This document shows, piece by piece, positions 50,993 to 60,132 of a stretch of DNA of 64,000 nucleotides. Below the pieces are notes generated by a model. The model saw only the letters and a program-made list of their open reading frames with translations. It was not told the origin of the DNA and did not search any database. How positions within the stretch are numbered: the stretch's first letter is position 1; each line of letters begins with the position of its first letter. Both the position numbers and the translations under genes were made by a program. Location: assembly GCA_026646655.1 (NCBI GenBank), contig JAPKHT010000005.1, forward strand, positions 30,959 to 94,958, written 5' to 3'. The stretch comes from JADLBR01 sp020847615. Its GTDB lineage: Bacteria; Verrucomicrobiota; Verrucomicrobiia; JADLBR01.

Positions 50993-52192
50993 TCAAAAGC
51001 AAAAAGTCGAGATCCCCGCCACCGCGGCGATCAGCAGCGCATAGGTGATCGGAAACGCCCACCGGCAGCGGTGATCGATGCGGTGGCCGCGCGCCGACTC
51101 GCCACGCTTTTCGCAGGCGCCGACCCAGAGGTTGACCGCGACGGTGGCGCACATCAACAGGAAACTGACGTTGAGGAAGCCGTGGATGAATGTCACGTAC
51201 GCGATATCCGGGAGGATGCCGCCGATGACCATCTGGTAGGCGACGACCGTCAGGATGCCGACGAAGGACACGCTGACGCGGTCTCCGGCGGCGGACCGGT
51301 CCATCCAGAAGACCGACCAGGAGAGCATGACGATCACCACCAGCGGCAGCATGATCAGTCGCACCACGAAGAACGACTGCCTGCGCACATCGATCGCGAG
51401 GACGAATGCGGAGGACGCGCCCTCGGTGCCGGCGTAGGGGGCCTCGAGTTTTCGTGTCGACGAGGTAACGTCGCGGAGATCCCACTGGGGAACGCGGAGT
51501 TGCGGCGGGGGCTGCTCCCGGTCATCCTTTGCCACCTCGAGCGCCACGTCGCCCGACCCGAAACCGAGGACCTCGAAGACCGCCTCGAGCCGCTGGCGAT
51601 CGAACGGATAGCGGCGCAGGTTGAGGTCCGACTTGGCGACGGCGTTAAATGTCTCTATCTGGGTGCACGTCCCATCCGGGCGGACGCGCAGCAGGATCGC
51701 GTCCCGGTCGCACGTGCCGGAAACATTGGCGAGCACCACCTGGGGATACCAGGAGGGTGAGATCTCATCGCACTGATACGAGCCCTGATAGATTTTTTCG
51801 GCGACGCCCTCTTTGGCGGGGTCGAAGGCCTGCCGCGGGTCCTTCCAGACAAGTGTCAGGACGCCGGTGAACTCGAAGGTCTCCGCCTCGTCGTCGATCC
51901 CGTTGATTTCCCAAAGGTGGAACGAGGCGCGGACGACCACAGGACGGTCGCCAGGAGGCGGCGTCAGCGCGCCGGGTGGGACGGATTGTGCCGGCGCGGC
52001 GCAGGGCGCCGCGATCACCGATGCCGCGACGAGCGACAGGGTCGGCTTGAAAAATTCCGTGGCCGAACGCGCCAGGCGTTTGGCGCGAGTCACCAGCGCC
52101 GTCGGCCAAACGCTTGCGCGTTCGGCTACATTTTCCCGGCGCGCCGCGTCCGGCGCGAGGCCCGGCCCACGCTGTTCAGACACCCGGGCCAT
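50993..52192 (-). CDS. Pentameric ligand-gated ion channel homologue
   Basis: 399 aa. Prokaryotic member of the Cys-loop receptor superfamily (GLIC/ELIC type). Extracellular beta-sandwich domain at about 65-245 with the signature DLNLRRYPFDRQRLEAVFEV and WKDPRQAF; four membrane helices follow: FFVVRLIMLPLVVIVMLSWSVFWM, VSVSFVGILTVVAYQMVIGGI with YVTFIHGFLNVSFLLMCATVAVNLW, and FPITYALLIAAVAGISTF. As in other bacterial homologues the disulfide pair of the Cys-loop is absent. Starts at 52192, four bases after the sulfatase stop; residues 21-43 come from a repeat lying before the signal peptide (SLVAASVIAAPCAAPAQS). Ligand unknown. Confidence 0.88.
   Translation of the reverse strand: MARVSEQRGPGLAPDAARRENVAERASVWPTALVTRAKRLARSATEFFKPTLSLVAASVIAAPCAAPAQSVPPGALTPPPGDRPVVVRASFHLWEINGIDDEAETFEFTGVLTLVWKDPRQAFDPAKEGVAEKIYQGSYQCDEISPSWYPQVVLANVSGTCDRDAILLRVRPDGTCTQIETFNAVAKSDLNLRRYPFDRQRLEAVFEVLGFGSGDVALEVAKDDREQPPPQLRVPQWDLRDVTSSTRKLEAPYAGTEGASSAFVLAIDVRRQSFFVVRLIMLPLVVIVMLSWSVFWMDRSAAGDRVSVSFVGILTVVAYQMVIGGILPDIAYVTFIHGFLNVSFLLMCATVAVNLWVGACEKRGESARGHRIDHRCRWAFPITYALLIAAVAGISTFCF
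52059..52129 (-). repeat. REP-like structured repeat, 71-bp class, inside a coding start
   Basis: GTGGCCG; AACGC-GCCAG-GCGTT; TGGC, a CGCGAGTCACCAGCGCC centre, GGCCA; AACGC-TTGC-GCGTT; CGGCTAC then ATTTTCCC. Translated in frame as part of the N-terminus of the ion channel. Confidence 0.82.
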
Positions 52193-52196
52193 CAGT

Positions 52197-54665
52197 TCAC
52201 TGTCGGCCCATCGCGGCATTGATGGCGTCCTCCGGATTGACGAGATGGTCCGCGTTGTTCGGGTCATCGGCGATGGAGAGCTGGACGCCGCTGACGTCGC
52301 CGTTGAAACCATTGCCGACGGGGCCGTAATCGGGGGAGACGGGGGCGCCGGTATCCTCACCGACGTCGCAGCCGTCATCGGCGGAGAAGACGATGGCCTG
52401 TGTCATCGGGATCTCGCCCTGACCGACTGGCTTGCCATCGACGAACAGGGTGGCCTTGCCGCCCTTGCCGAGGCCGCCGCCGGCGTAGGCGAACTCCATG
52501 CGCACCTGGCGCCGGCCCGGCGGCAGGGCATCCTTCGACTCGACGAAGAAATGCTTCACGCCGGCCAGGTTGTAGCAGTACTTCAATTTTCCGCCCTTGG
52601 CGTAGAGGCTCCAGCCGCCGATGTTCGCGCCCTGGGCGATGATCACCCCTTCGGCGCCAGATGGGGGCACATCGATCTCCGCGGTGATCGAGTGGGATTT
52701 GTTCTTGATGCTGAGCACGCAATTCTCGGAGAGGCGGCCCATGCCGCCGAAGAGGAGCTGGGTCTTGCCCCTGACGAGGATCGGGCGTCCGGCGGTATCC
52801 GGATCCATCTTCTCGGTGGTCCTGTCGTCGATGGGCAGCACCTTGTGGCGGGTCGCCTCGATCAGCCAGAGCCGCTGCAGGTCGCGGAGTTTCTCGGGCA
52901 TCTGTTTCGACAGGTCATTCGCCTGGCTCCAGTCCTTATCCGAGTAGAGTTCCCAGACGTCGTCGTCGAGTGGGACGGTCTTCTGTCCCATGATAATCCA
53001 CGGTGTGCGGTGCTTCGTGACGGCGGTCCATCCCTTGTGGTAGATGCCGCGGTTGCCGAACATCTCGAAGTACTGGGTCTCGTGGCGCTCGGGGGCATCT
53101 GCGCCGTTGAATGAGTACAGCATGCTGACGCCTTCGATGGGATCCTGCTGGATGCCGTTCACGAACTCGGGCTGCGGGAGTCCCGCCGCCTCGAGGATGG
53201 TGGGCGCGACATCGATGACGTGGGCGAACTGCGATCGGATTTCGCCCCGGGCCTTGATTCCCTTGGGCCAGTGGATGACGGTGCCATTGCGGGTGCCGCC
53301 CCAGTGGGAGGCGACCTGCTTGGTCCACTGGTAGGGGGTGTTGAGCGCGTGCGCCCAGCCGACGGCATAGTGGTTGTAGGATTCCGGCCCGCCGAGCTTG
53401 TCGATGCGGGCCATGAGGAACTCGGGGGTCTCGAGGGCCGCCAGGCCATTGAAGTTGGCCATCTCGTTATACGCGCCGTTCAAGGTGCCCTCGGCCGAGG
53501 CGCCGTTGTCCCCGACGATGTAATACACGAGGGTGTCGTCGAGGATGCCGAGTTTCTCGAGGGAATCGATGATGCGGCCGACGTGGTGATCGACGTATTC
53601 CATGTACCCCGCGTAGACTTCCATCTGGCGGCGCAGCACGGGTTTGAGGGCCTCGGGCATCTCGTCCCAGGATGGGATTTCCTTGTGGCGGGCGGTGAGC
53701 TGGCAATCGGCGGGAATGACGCCCAGCTTCTTCTGTCGGGCGAAGATCTCCTCGCGGAGCTTGTCATAGCCCTGGTCGAACTTGCCCTTGTACTTGTCAG
53801 CCCACTCCTTCGGCACATGGTGCGGCGCGTGGGTGGCGCCGGGGGCGAAATAGATGAAGAAGGGCTTGTCGGGCGTGAGGGCCTTCTGCTGGCCGATCCA
53901 TTTGAGGGCCTTGTCCGTCATGTCGGCCACGAGATGATAGCCCTGTTCGGGCGTTTTCTTGAGTTCGACGGGGGTGGTGCCCTCGTAGAGCGTGGGGTAC
54001 CACTGGTTGGCCTCGCCGCCGATGAACCCGTAGAAGTACTCGAAGCCGCCGCCGCCGGTGGGCCAGGCATCGAACGGCCCGGCCGGGCTCGTCTGCCAGA
54101 CCGGGACCTCGTGGCATTTGCCAAACTGCGCGGTCGCATAGCCGTTGAGCGTGAGCGTGCGCGCGAGCGGGGACATGGTGTTGGGCAGGACCGAGCAGTA
54201 GCCCGGCGCGCCGGTGGCGACCTCCGTGATGCCACCCATGCCCGCCGAGTGATGATTGCGGCCGGTGAGCAGCGCCTGGCGCGTGGGCGAGCAGAGGGCC
54301 GTGGTGTGGAACCGATTGTACTTGAGACCGCCCGCGGCGAGTCTCTCGACGGTGGGAGTCTGGCAGGGGCCGCCGAAGGCGCTGGAGGAACCGAAGCCGG
54401 CGTCATCGATGAGGATGACCAGGACGTTCGGGGCGCCCTTTGGCGGGCGGAGTTGTTGGATAGGGGGGAACTTGCTGTCCGGGTCCCTGGCATCGTAGGT
54501 GATCAGGGCGGGCCGGGTCGTATTCGGCATGGGCAGGTGGGAGCGGTGCTTGATTTCAAGCCCGGCGGTGGAGGCGGCCTTTTCCTGTGCCATGGCAGGG
54601 AAGGCGAGGGTTGCGATCGCGGCGACGAAAATTGCGGCGATTGAGGTCCGGAGGGTGTTTTTCAT
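52197..54665 (-). CDS. Arylsulfatase (type I, formylglycine-dependent)
   Basis: 822 aa. ATG at 54665 opens a signal peptide (MKNTLRTSIAAIFVAAIATLAFPAMAQ). The sulfatase fold begins with NVLVILIDDAGFGSSSAFGG; the catalytic cysteine lies in the motif CSPTRQALLTGR, matching C-x-P-x-R for conversion to formylglycine. Metal ligands occur in the DDAGFG and IVGDNG segments. The C-terminal 200 residues form an extra beta domain (HSITAEIDVPPSGAEGVIIAQG, KATLFVDGKPVGQGEIP). It cleaves sulfate esters in the periplasm; a maturase is not in the window. Downstream is the coupled channel gene; DUF2950 and DUF3300 lie upstream. Confidence 0.93.
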   Translation of the reverse strand: MKNTLRTSIAAIFVAAIATLAFPAMAQEKAASTAGLEIKHRSHLPMPNTTRPALITYDARDPDSKFPPIQQLRPPKGAPNVLVILIDDAGFGSSSAFGGPCQTPTVERLAAGGLKYNRFHTTALCSPTRQALLTGRNHHSAGMGGITEVATGAPGYCSVLPNTMSPLARTLTLNGYATAQFGKCHEVPVWQTSPAGPFDAWPTGGGGFEYFYGFIGGEANQWYPTLYEGTTPVELKKTPEQGYHLVADMTDKALKWIGQQKALTPDKPFFIYFAPGATHAPHHVPKEWADKYKGKFDQGYDKLREEIFARQKKLGVIPADCQLTARHKEIPSWDEMPEALKPVLRRQMEVYAGYMEYVDHHVGRIIDSLEKLGILDDTLVYYIVGDNGASAEGTLNGAYNEMANFNGLAALETPEFLMARIDKLGGPESYNHYAVGWAHALNTPYQWTKQVASHWGGTRNGTVIHWPKGIKARGEIRSQFAHVIDVAPTILEAAGLPQPEFVNGIQQDPIEGVSMLYSFNGADAPERHETQYFEMFGNRGIYHKGWTAVTKHRTPWIIMGQKTVPLDDDVWELYSDKDWSQANDLSKQMPEKLRDLQRLWLIEATRHKVLPIDDRTTEKMDPDTAGRPILVRGKTQLLFGGMGRLSENCVLSIKNKSHSITAEIDVPPSGAEGVIIAQGANIGGWSLYAKGGKLKYCYNLAGVKHFFVESKDALPPGRRQVRMEFAYAGGGLGKGGKATLFVDGKPVGQGEIPMTQAIVFSADDGCDVGEDTGAPVSPDYGPVGNGFNGDVSGVQLSIADDPNNADHLVNPEDAINAAMGRQ

Positions 54666-54746
54666 GTGTGGCTTCCGTTCGGGGGTTGCGTTGGTAGGTT
54701 CAGGAATTTGTTGTTGTGTGAGGGGCAGCCACAAGCGGGAAAGAGT

Positions 54747-54817
54747 CTAGCCGATCGCCCCAGGCGATGGGCCGATGGTCTTGGTGGCGCGGGCCAAACG
54801 CTGGCGCGTTCGGCTAC
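54747..54817 (-). repeat. REP-like structured repeat, 71-bp class, before the sulfatase gene
   Basis: CTAGCCG; ATCGCC-CCA-GGCGAT; a GGCCGATGGTCTTGGTGGCGC centre (complement of the centre at 62230); AACGC-TGGC-GCGTT; CGGCTAC. It lies in the 206-bp gap between DUF2950 and the sulfatase start. Confidence 0.82.
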
Positions 54818-54871
54818 AAATGCTCGCGTCCGCTCCCATGATGCTGGCGAACCTTTCGGGCGGCCCGGGGA

Positions 54872-55765
54872 TCATTCTTCGACTTTCGACCATCCATCGC
54901 CGGGGTTGTATTCCGTCATCGCGGACGCGGTCGTGGCCGTGTCTGGGCCAAGGTCCTTCTCGTAGACGACGCCGTAGTGATTAACGAGGAAGGTCATCAC
55001 GCCGGTCTCCCGGTATCCGGCGGGCCAGGCGACCATGGCGAAGCCGCCGATGAAGTGGTCGTTGATGATGTAGCTATACTTGCCTGCGGGCGCCTTGTCT
55101 CCCTGTGCGGTGAGGATCTTGAAGTGATAGCCCCAGTGGGGGGTATCCGGGTCTTTGATCGCGGGTCCGGCCGGGCTGGGCTCCTCGCCCTTCTTGGGAT
55201 CAGAAGGCCAATAGAGGCCGTCCTTCTTGCCTGGCGAGCTCTGGATCTTGCGCGCGAATTGGCGGACCGCGGTGCCGTCGCGCGGGACGGCGGCGTATTG
55301 CCGTTGCGCATCGACGTAGGCGCGCAGGGCGGTGATCGCCGCCAGCTCATTCTCGCCGACGCGGCGTTTCACGACCTCGTCGATGCCGGCATCGGTGTCG
55401 AACCGCCAGCCGGCGTCGGTCTTGACCAGGGGGATCGGGAAGGGCCACGCCTCGAAGCCGACGACGAGGCTGACTGAGCCATCGTCGTTGCCGCGGAGGC
55501 GCTTGCGCTCCCCGGCCATCTTGGCGAATTTGGCGCGCAACTCGCGGTCGCGCGTGGGATCGGCGGTGCCGATCTGGTCCTTGTGCTTGTCGCCAAAAAT
55601 TTCCAGCAGGGGTGCCGTCTCGCCGGTTTTTGCGGCGGCGATCAGGGCCTCGCCGGCATCGTAGGGCGTGGGGAAGACGCGCTGGGCCGGGGCCTTTTCC
55701 TCCGCACCGGTGGCGTGGTTCAGGAAAGCCGCTGTCAGGATCAAGAGGATGATGCGTGTTTTCAT
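54872..55765 (-). CDS. DUF2950 family periplasmic protein
   Basis: 297 aa. Signal peptide (MKTRIILLILTAAFLNHATG), then a DUF2950 protein: VFPTPYDAGEALIAAAKTGETAPLLEIFG, WPFPIPLVKTDAGWRFDTDAGIDEVVKRRVGENELAAI, YVDAQRQYA, GYHFKILTAQGDKAPAG, GGFAMVAWPAGYRETGVMTFLVNHYG. Function unknown. I recall DUF2950 and DUF3300 genes being neighbours in other bacteria, and here DUF3300 lies 27 bp upstream. Both may serve the sulfatase or the cell envelope. Confidence 0.88.
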   Translation of the reverse strand: MKTRIILLILTAAFLNHATGAEEKAPAQRVFPTPYDAGEALIAAAKTGETAPLLEIFGDKHKDQIGTADPTRDRELRAKFAKMAGERKRLRGNDDGSVSLVVGFEAWPFPIPLVKTDAGWRFDTDAGIDEVVKRRVGENELAAITALRAYVDAQRQYAAVPRDGTAVRQFARKIQSSPGKKDGLYWPSDPKKGEEPSPAGPAIKDPDTPHWGYHFKILTAQGDKAPAGKYSYIINDHFIGGFAMVAWPAGYRETGVMTFLVNHYGVVYEKDLGPDTATTASAMTEYNPGDGWSKVEE

Positions 55766-55792
55766 GTTCGGATCTCTGGTTGGGTTGTGATG

Positions 55793-57199
55793 TTACCGCC
55801 GCCCGCCCCGCGAGCGACCGCCTCCGCCACCTCCGCCGAAGCTGTGGGAGCCTCGCTCGCTGACGCCGCGGGATTGAAATCCCGAAGACGCCCCGCCGAA
55901 GGCGCCCCCGCCGGAGCGACCCTCGAAGCCTCCGCCCCCTCCCCCGAATCGATTTTCGAGCCCGCCGCCTCCACCTCCTCCAAAGCGATTCTCGACGCCG
56001 CCGGCCTGGCCCCCTCCAAGGCGGCTTTCGAGTCCTCCGGACGAGGCGCCACCGGAACGCTCACCGAATCCCGAACCGCCCCCGAAGCCGGACGAGGCGT
56101 ATTGGCTGGCGCCCGCCCAGCCGCCCTGGCGGTTGGCGGCGGCGGCCTGCCAATTCTGCCCCCCAGCCGGCATGCTGGGCATCGTGCTGGGGCGCTGGGA
56201 CTGGGCGCCCGAAACCGCGGTTTGGCGCTGGGCCTGCATGTCGGCCCTTTGGGTCTGGGCGCCGCTGAAGGCATCTTGCCGCTGGGATTGATTCGCGGAG
56301 GTGGTGTCGCGGAAAGCATCCTGCCGCTGGGTCTGATTGTTCTGGGCGGCCTGCTGGCGATCCTTCTGCCGATCCTCGCCGTAGTCCTGCCAATCTTCGC
56401 GCGCGTCCGTGCGGTAATCTTGCCAGTCCTCGCGGGCGTGGTTCGCGTAGTCCATCCGCTGGTCTTGGAGGTAGGCGGCCTGGGCACCGTAGGGGGCGTA
56501 ATACACGGACCCGGCAGCCCAGTTCATGCTGTAGGCGGTCGCGAGCCCGGCGATGTACCCGACGGCGGCCGCCGCCCCAGGGGCGTAGTATGCAGGCGCG
56601 GGCGCCGAGTACGTGACCACGGGCGCCGCCTGTTGCACCACCACCGTAGTGGGCTGGTATTGGGGGACGTAGATCACATTCGGCTGGGCGGGCTGGATCT
56701 GCACCACGTCCTGTTTGACGACGATGGTCTGCTTGTCGTTGGATTGGAGATTGCCGGCGCTCTGCGCCTTCCGGCGGAAGATCTGGATCGCGTCGAACAC
56801 GTCTTTCTGTTGATGCGTCACCGCATAGCCCAGCGCCTGGGTCCAATCGAGGTTATCGCCCATGAGATTCACCACTTCGGGATACGCCATGAGCCCGAGA
56901 ATCGGCTGGGGAATCGAGGGGTCAGGCTTCAGGGTCTTGTCCTTGGCGTACTGCGCCAGAAAGCGCTGCGCCTTGACGATCTCCAGGGGCGTGGTGGATG
57001 CGGGAAGCACCAACCCGAGGAGGTCGTCGGGATAGAGCGCGATGTTGCCGACGAGCGTCTGGAGCTGATCGGGGGTGTAGGCCGAAGGCGCGGGCTGGGC
57101 GGCGGGCGCTTGCTGCCCCGGAGGCACCTGGGCGATGGAGGCGATGGGGTAAAGCCCTATGGCGATACCCGTGGCGATGATGCTTGCGATTGGTTTCAT
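55793..57199 (-). CDS. DUF3300 family protein with Gly/Gln-rich tail
   Basis: 468 aa. Signal peptide (ATGIAIGLYPIASIAQ). The DUF3300 domain (about 40-240) has YTPDQLQTLVGNIALYPDDLLGLVLPAST, PDPSIPQPILGLMAYPEVVNLMGDN, WTQALGYAVTHQQKDVFDAIQIFRRKAQSAGNLQSN and PNVIYVPQYQP. Residues 255-330 are Gln/Asp/Arg-rich, with repeats of EDWQDYxx and QSQRQDAF, and 345-468 are a Gly/Ser/Arg-rich low-complexity tail. Function unknown; probably a surface or periplasmic structural protein. First gene of the minus-strand cluster, divergent from the AraC regulator. Confidence 0.85.
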   Translation of the reverse strand: MKPIASIIATGIAIGLYPIASIAQVPPGQQAPAAQPAPSAYTPDQLQTLVGNIALYPDDLLGLVLPASTTPLEIVKAQRFLAQYAKDKTLKPDPSIPQPILGLMAYPEVVNLMGDNLDWTQALGYAVTHQQKDVFDAIQIFRRKAQSAGNLQSNDKQTIVVKQDVVQIQPAQPNVIYVPQYQPTTVVVQQAAPVVTYSAPAPAYYAPGAAAAVGYIAGLATAYSMNWAAGSVYYAPYGAQAAYLQDQRMDYANHAREDWQDYRTDAREDWQDYGEDRQKDRQQAAQNNQTQRQDAFRDTTSANQSQRQDAFSGAQTQRADMQAQRQTAVSGAQSQRPSTMPSMPAGGQNWQAAAANRQGGWAGASQYASSGFGGGSGFGERSGGASSGGLESRLGGGQAGGVENRFGGGGGGGLENRFGGGGGGFEGRSGGGAFGGASSGFQSRGVSERGSHSFGGGGGGGRSRGGRR

Positions 57200-57307
57200 G
57201 TTTGGCTCCCCCGTCTCTCCCGCTGGATTCCGTCGGCCATTAGCGCACCTAAGATCCAAAAACATAGTGCTTGTGGGCGATCTCGCCATACGTAAAATCC
57301 GCAAAAA
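57200..57307. promoter_or_regulatory. Divergent promoter region between DUF3300 and the AraC gene
   Basis: This 108-bp gap separates two outward-facing genes and must hold both promoters. An A-rich stretch (ATCCAAAAACATAG and AAAATCCGCAAAAAATG) lies on the regulator's side. No boxes can be set with confidence. Confidence 0.5.
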
Positions 57308-58336
57308 ATGTCCGCTGCCAGATCGCCAACGACGTCGATTGAGCCAGTGCGGACGGTCGAGTTTCGAGAGCAGGATTCGTTTCGCTACCTGTTTCGGCGG
57401 GGCGACATCGAGATTATTCACAAGGGGGGAGGTGCCTTTTCTGGCCGACTTGTGATGGCGACCGTCGGGGATTTCGGGCTCGAATTTGGGTGGTGGGGCC
57501 AGCCCGTGCTGGCGCGGGGAACGGTTCGACCTGGGGGACCCGGATTCATCTTTGCGCTCGATCCCAAGCTGCCGTGTCGTTTTCTGGGGCAGGCGGTGGA
57601 CGAGACCATGTTCGGGGCCTATCGGCCGGGCGCCGAGCACTGCGCGGCCTCTGGTGCCGCCTACCCGTGGTGCTTCATGAGCTTTGAAACGCGGGAGTTC
57701 GAGGTCGCCCTTGCCGTTTCTGGGGGCAGATTGCCCGCCTCGTCGCCGTCGGGCGCGGAGGTCCTCCGGACGAACCCGGCCCTCCTGGCGAATGCGACGC
57801 GTGTCTTTTGCGCCTTGCGCGAATCGATGGTCGCCGATGGCGCTCTCCTGGGGCACCCCGAGGTCCAGCGCTCGATTAAGGGCACGATGCTCGCCTCCGT
57901 CATCGGGTTGATATCGGCAGACGACGGCGGGGGTCTCTCGGGAGCGGCGCGGGCGCACAGTCGCCTCCGGATTGTCCGGCGGGCGGAGGAGTACGTGCAT
58001 TCGCGAGGCCATGAGCCGGTCTACATTCCGGAGCTGAGCGCCGCCATCGGCGTGAGCCAGCGGCTGCTGGAATATGCGTTCAGGGATTGCTATGGCCTGA
58101 GCCCCGCCAGATACCTCCGATTGCGGCGCCTGCACGAGGCACGAAGGCGCCTGCAGGCGGAGAGGCAGCGGGCGCCGCGTGTCACCGATGTGGCCGCGGA
58201 TCTCGGTTTCTGGGATGCGGGGCGTTTCGCGGGGGACTATCGGAGGCTCTTCGGGGAATCGCCGTCGGCCACGCTAAGGGCGAACGCGATGGTGGGCGTT
58301 CCCCCGGAGAAGGGGAATGAGGATCAGCGAGGATGA
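57308..58336 (+). CDS. AraC-family transcriptional regulator
   Basis: 342 aa. An N-terminal ligand or dimer domain of unrecognised type (about 1-200; RYLFRRGDIEIIHKGGGAFSGRL, FIFALDPKLPCRFLGQAVDE) and two C-terminal helix-turn-helix motifs of the AraC/XylS type: EAYVH-type start, YIPELSAAIGVSQRLLEYAFRDCYGLSPARYLRLRRLHEARRRL, then VTDVAADLGFWDAGRFAGDYRRLFGESPSATL. It is divergent from the DUF3300-DUF2950-sulfatase-channel cluster and is the likely regulator of that cluster and of itself. The start follows a purine-rich AAAA stretch, not a strong ribosome binding site. Confidence 0.9.
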   Translation: MSAARSPTTSIEPVRTVEFREQDSFRYLFRRGDIEIIHKGGGAFSGRLVMATVGDFGLEFGWWGQPVLARGTVRPGGPGFIFALDPKLPCRFLGQAVDETMFGAYRPGAEHCAASGAAYPWCFMSFETREFEVALAVSGGRLPASSPSGAEVLRTNPALLANATRVFCALRESMVADGALLGHPEVQRSIKGTMLASVIGLISADDGGGLSGAARAHSRLRIVRRAEEYVHSRGHEPVYIPELSAAIGVSQRLLEYAFRDCYGLSPARYLRLRRLHEARRRLQAERQRAPRVTDVAADLGFWDAGRFAGDYRRLFGESPSATLRANAMVGVPPEKGNEDQRG

Positions 58337-58428
58337 GCGCTCTGATTCCCGTGCGGGTGGGACGGGGGGGTGGGAACGCTAAGCAGCGCTGATTTGCGCT
58401 GATGGGGAGGGGGATTGGCGTTCCCGCC

Positions 58429-59922
58429 TCAGAACCGCAGCACGAGGCTGAGGTTCACGAAGTGGGCCCAGGCCTTATCGTAGGCGCCGGAGAGGTGGCC
58501 ATAGGCGGGGCTGTTGTCCAGATCGATGGAGTTGCGGCCCATGTCCATGGCGGTATAGCCGACGCCGATGGTGGTCTTCTCGCTCCAGTCGTATTGGATG
58601 CCGCCGGAGTAGCGGATCTGGCGGTCTACGGGCAGGGCGGGGTTGCGGGCATCGAGTTCGAAAGCGGAGGTATCGTAGGCCCAACCGACGGAGGCGGTCC
58701 ACTTCTGCGCCGGGCGAATCCGGGCGCCGATGGCAAAGTGCCAGGTGTCGATCATGCGGAGTTCGTTTGAGACATTGACGTCCTCGACGGCATCGACGCG
58801 GACCTTGACGTCGCCGATGTCCTCCCAGTTTTGCCAGCCGACGTTGCCCATGAGGGCGAAGGCGGGCGTCACCTCCCAGACGACGCTGGTCATGACCTCC
58901 TGGGGCACGCGGAGGGTCAGTTCCATGTCGATGCGCTCGCAGTCGATCGCGTCGAGCAACCGTTTCATGAATTCCCCCTCGTCGGTGATCCGGAGGGTGT
59001 CTTTGAAGGTGAACTCCATGGGGGCCCGGAACACGGCGCCGACGCGGACGGCCCGGTGCGGTTGCAGGAGGATGCCGAAGTTGCCGCCGACCGACCACGC
59101 GTCATCGGAGAATTCGATGAGGCCATCGTCGAAATTCCCGTCGTCTTCGAGGACGCCATCGAGTTCGTCGATGTCGCCGGCGAAGTCCTCAAGGCGATCG
59201 CGGAGGGCGCCGCCTTTGCCGAGTATGCCGCCACGGCGCCCGCCGCCCCCGCCGGGGAGCCAGCCGCCGCCCCAGCCTGGCAGGCCGCCGATGATGTCGC
59301 CGATGCGCTCCAATCTCGCCTGCAAGTTGTCCAGGCCCCCGGCGATATCCTCGGCCAAGCCGCCCCCATTGTTCAGCATCATCTCGGAGGAGACGCGGCC
59401 ATACCCGATGCTCACGCCGCCGCCGACGGAGAGCCAATCATTGATCTTGAGGGAGAACGAGGGCGTGACGCTGGCCACGAGGATCATCGCCTCTTGGGAG
59501 TAGTAGCGGCCCGCCCAGTCGGAGTCGTAACCGATGCTCGCGCCCATGAGGCCCACGGAACTCATGCCCAGCGCGAGACGGTCGTTGACCCGGTGCACGT
59601 AGAACGAGCCGAGGCCGGGAAGCAAGCCGCCGGCGTTGCCGCCCGCGCCCCCGTCGATGTCGGTTCTCTCATCGGGATCGAACTTGATGTCACTGATGAT
59701 CGAGTAGGCGCCGCCGGCCCATGCGCTGCGGCCCAGGAGCACCATGCCGGCGGGATTGCCCCACGCGGTGGAGGCGTCCTCCGCGGCGGCCGCGCGCCCC
59801 GCGCTCGCGCGCCCGATGTCGGCGGAGCCGTTTTCATATGTGCCGAGGCCCGCGCCGAAGGCGGGTCCGGCGGAGCACGCGATGGCGAGCGCGGCAAAGG
59901 CGATGGCGGGTCGTCGGTGCAT
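58429..59922 (-). CDS. FadL/OmpP1-type outer-membrane transporter
   Basis: 497 aa. ATG at 59922 follows GAGGAG and starts a signal peptide (FAALAIACSAGPAFG). Then GLGTYENGSADIGRASAGRAAAAEDASTAWGNPAGM, the hatch region with the conserved NPAGM motif of FadL, which imports long-chain fatty acids or other hydrophobic compounds by diffusion. The barrel follows; the C-terminus is LSLVLRF, typical of outer-membrane proteins. A glycine-rich insertion (about 218-245, GWGGGWLPGGGGGRRGG) lies in an extracellular loop. It is convergent with the AraC gene and diverges from pilT. Confidence 0.9.
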   Translation of the reverse strand: MHRRPAIAFAALAIACSAGPAFGAGLGTYENGSADIGRASAGRAAAAEDASTAWGNPAGMVLLGRSAWAGGAYSIISDIKFDPDERTDIDGGAGGNAGGLLPGLGSFYVHRVNDRLALGMSSVGLMGASIGYDSDWAGRYYSQEAMILVASVTPSFSLKINDWLSVGGGVSIGYGRVSSEMMLNNGGGLAEDIAGGLDNLQARLERIGDIIGGLPGWGGGWLPGGGGGRRGGILGKGGALRDRLEDFAGDIDELDGVLEDDGNFDDGLIEFSDDAWSVGGNFGILLQPHRAVRVGAVFRAPMEFTFKDTLRITDEGEFMKRLLDAIDCERIDMELTLRVPQEVMTSVVWEVTPAFALMGNVGWQNWEDIGDVKVRVDAVEDVNVSNELRMIDTWHFAIGARIRPAQKWTASVGWAYDTSAFELDARNPALPVDRQIRYSGGIQYDWSEKTTIGVGYTAMDMGRNSIDLDNSPAYGHLSGAYDKAWAHFVNLSLVLRF

Positions 59923-60036
59923 GGCTTTTCTCCTCACCCCGTCGGCGGGCAGCGCAACAGGCGGGCCGATGGGCGCATTAGGTTGTCGGGTGCTGCGCCG
60001 AAGCGCCACGTAAAAATCGCATGGGGCGGCGCAGGA

Positions 60037-60110
60037 TTTGGAACGCTGATCTTCGCGAATCCCCGCTGATTTCTGTTGCGGTCCCCATCAGCGAAGATCA
60101 GCGTTCCAAA
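60037..60110. repeat. Large inverted repeat in the fadL-pilT divergent region
   Basis: A perfect 20-bp arm pair (60037-60056 and 60091-60110) reading TTTGGAACGCTGATCTTCGC and its complement, with a 34-bp centre. A related GCGCTGATTTGCGCTGAT lies at 58386. The 324-bp gap 59923-60246 holds this repeat and a half REP-like unit, with no gene. Confidence 0.85.
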
Positions 60111-60132
60111 GTTCTCCGGTGGCCCGGCCGGT

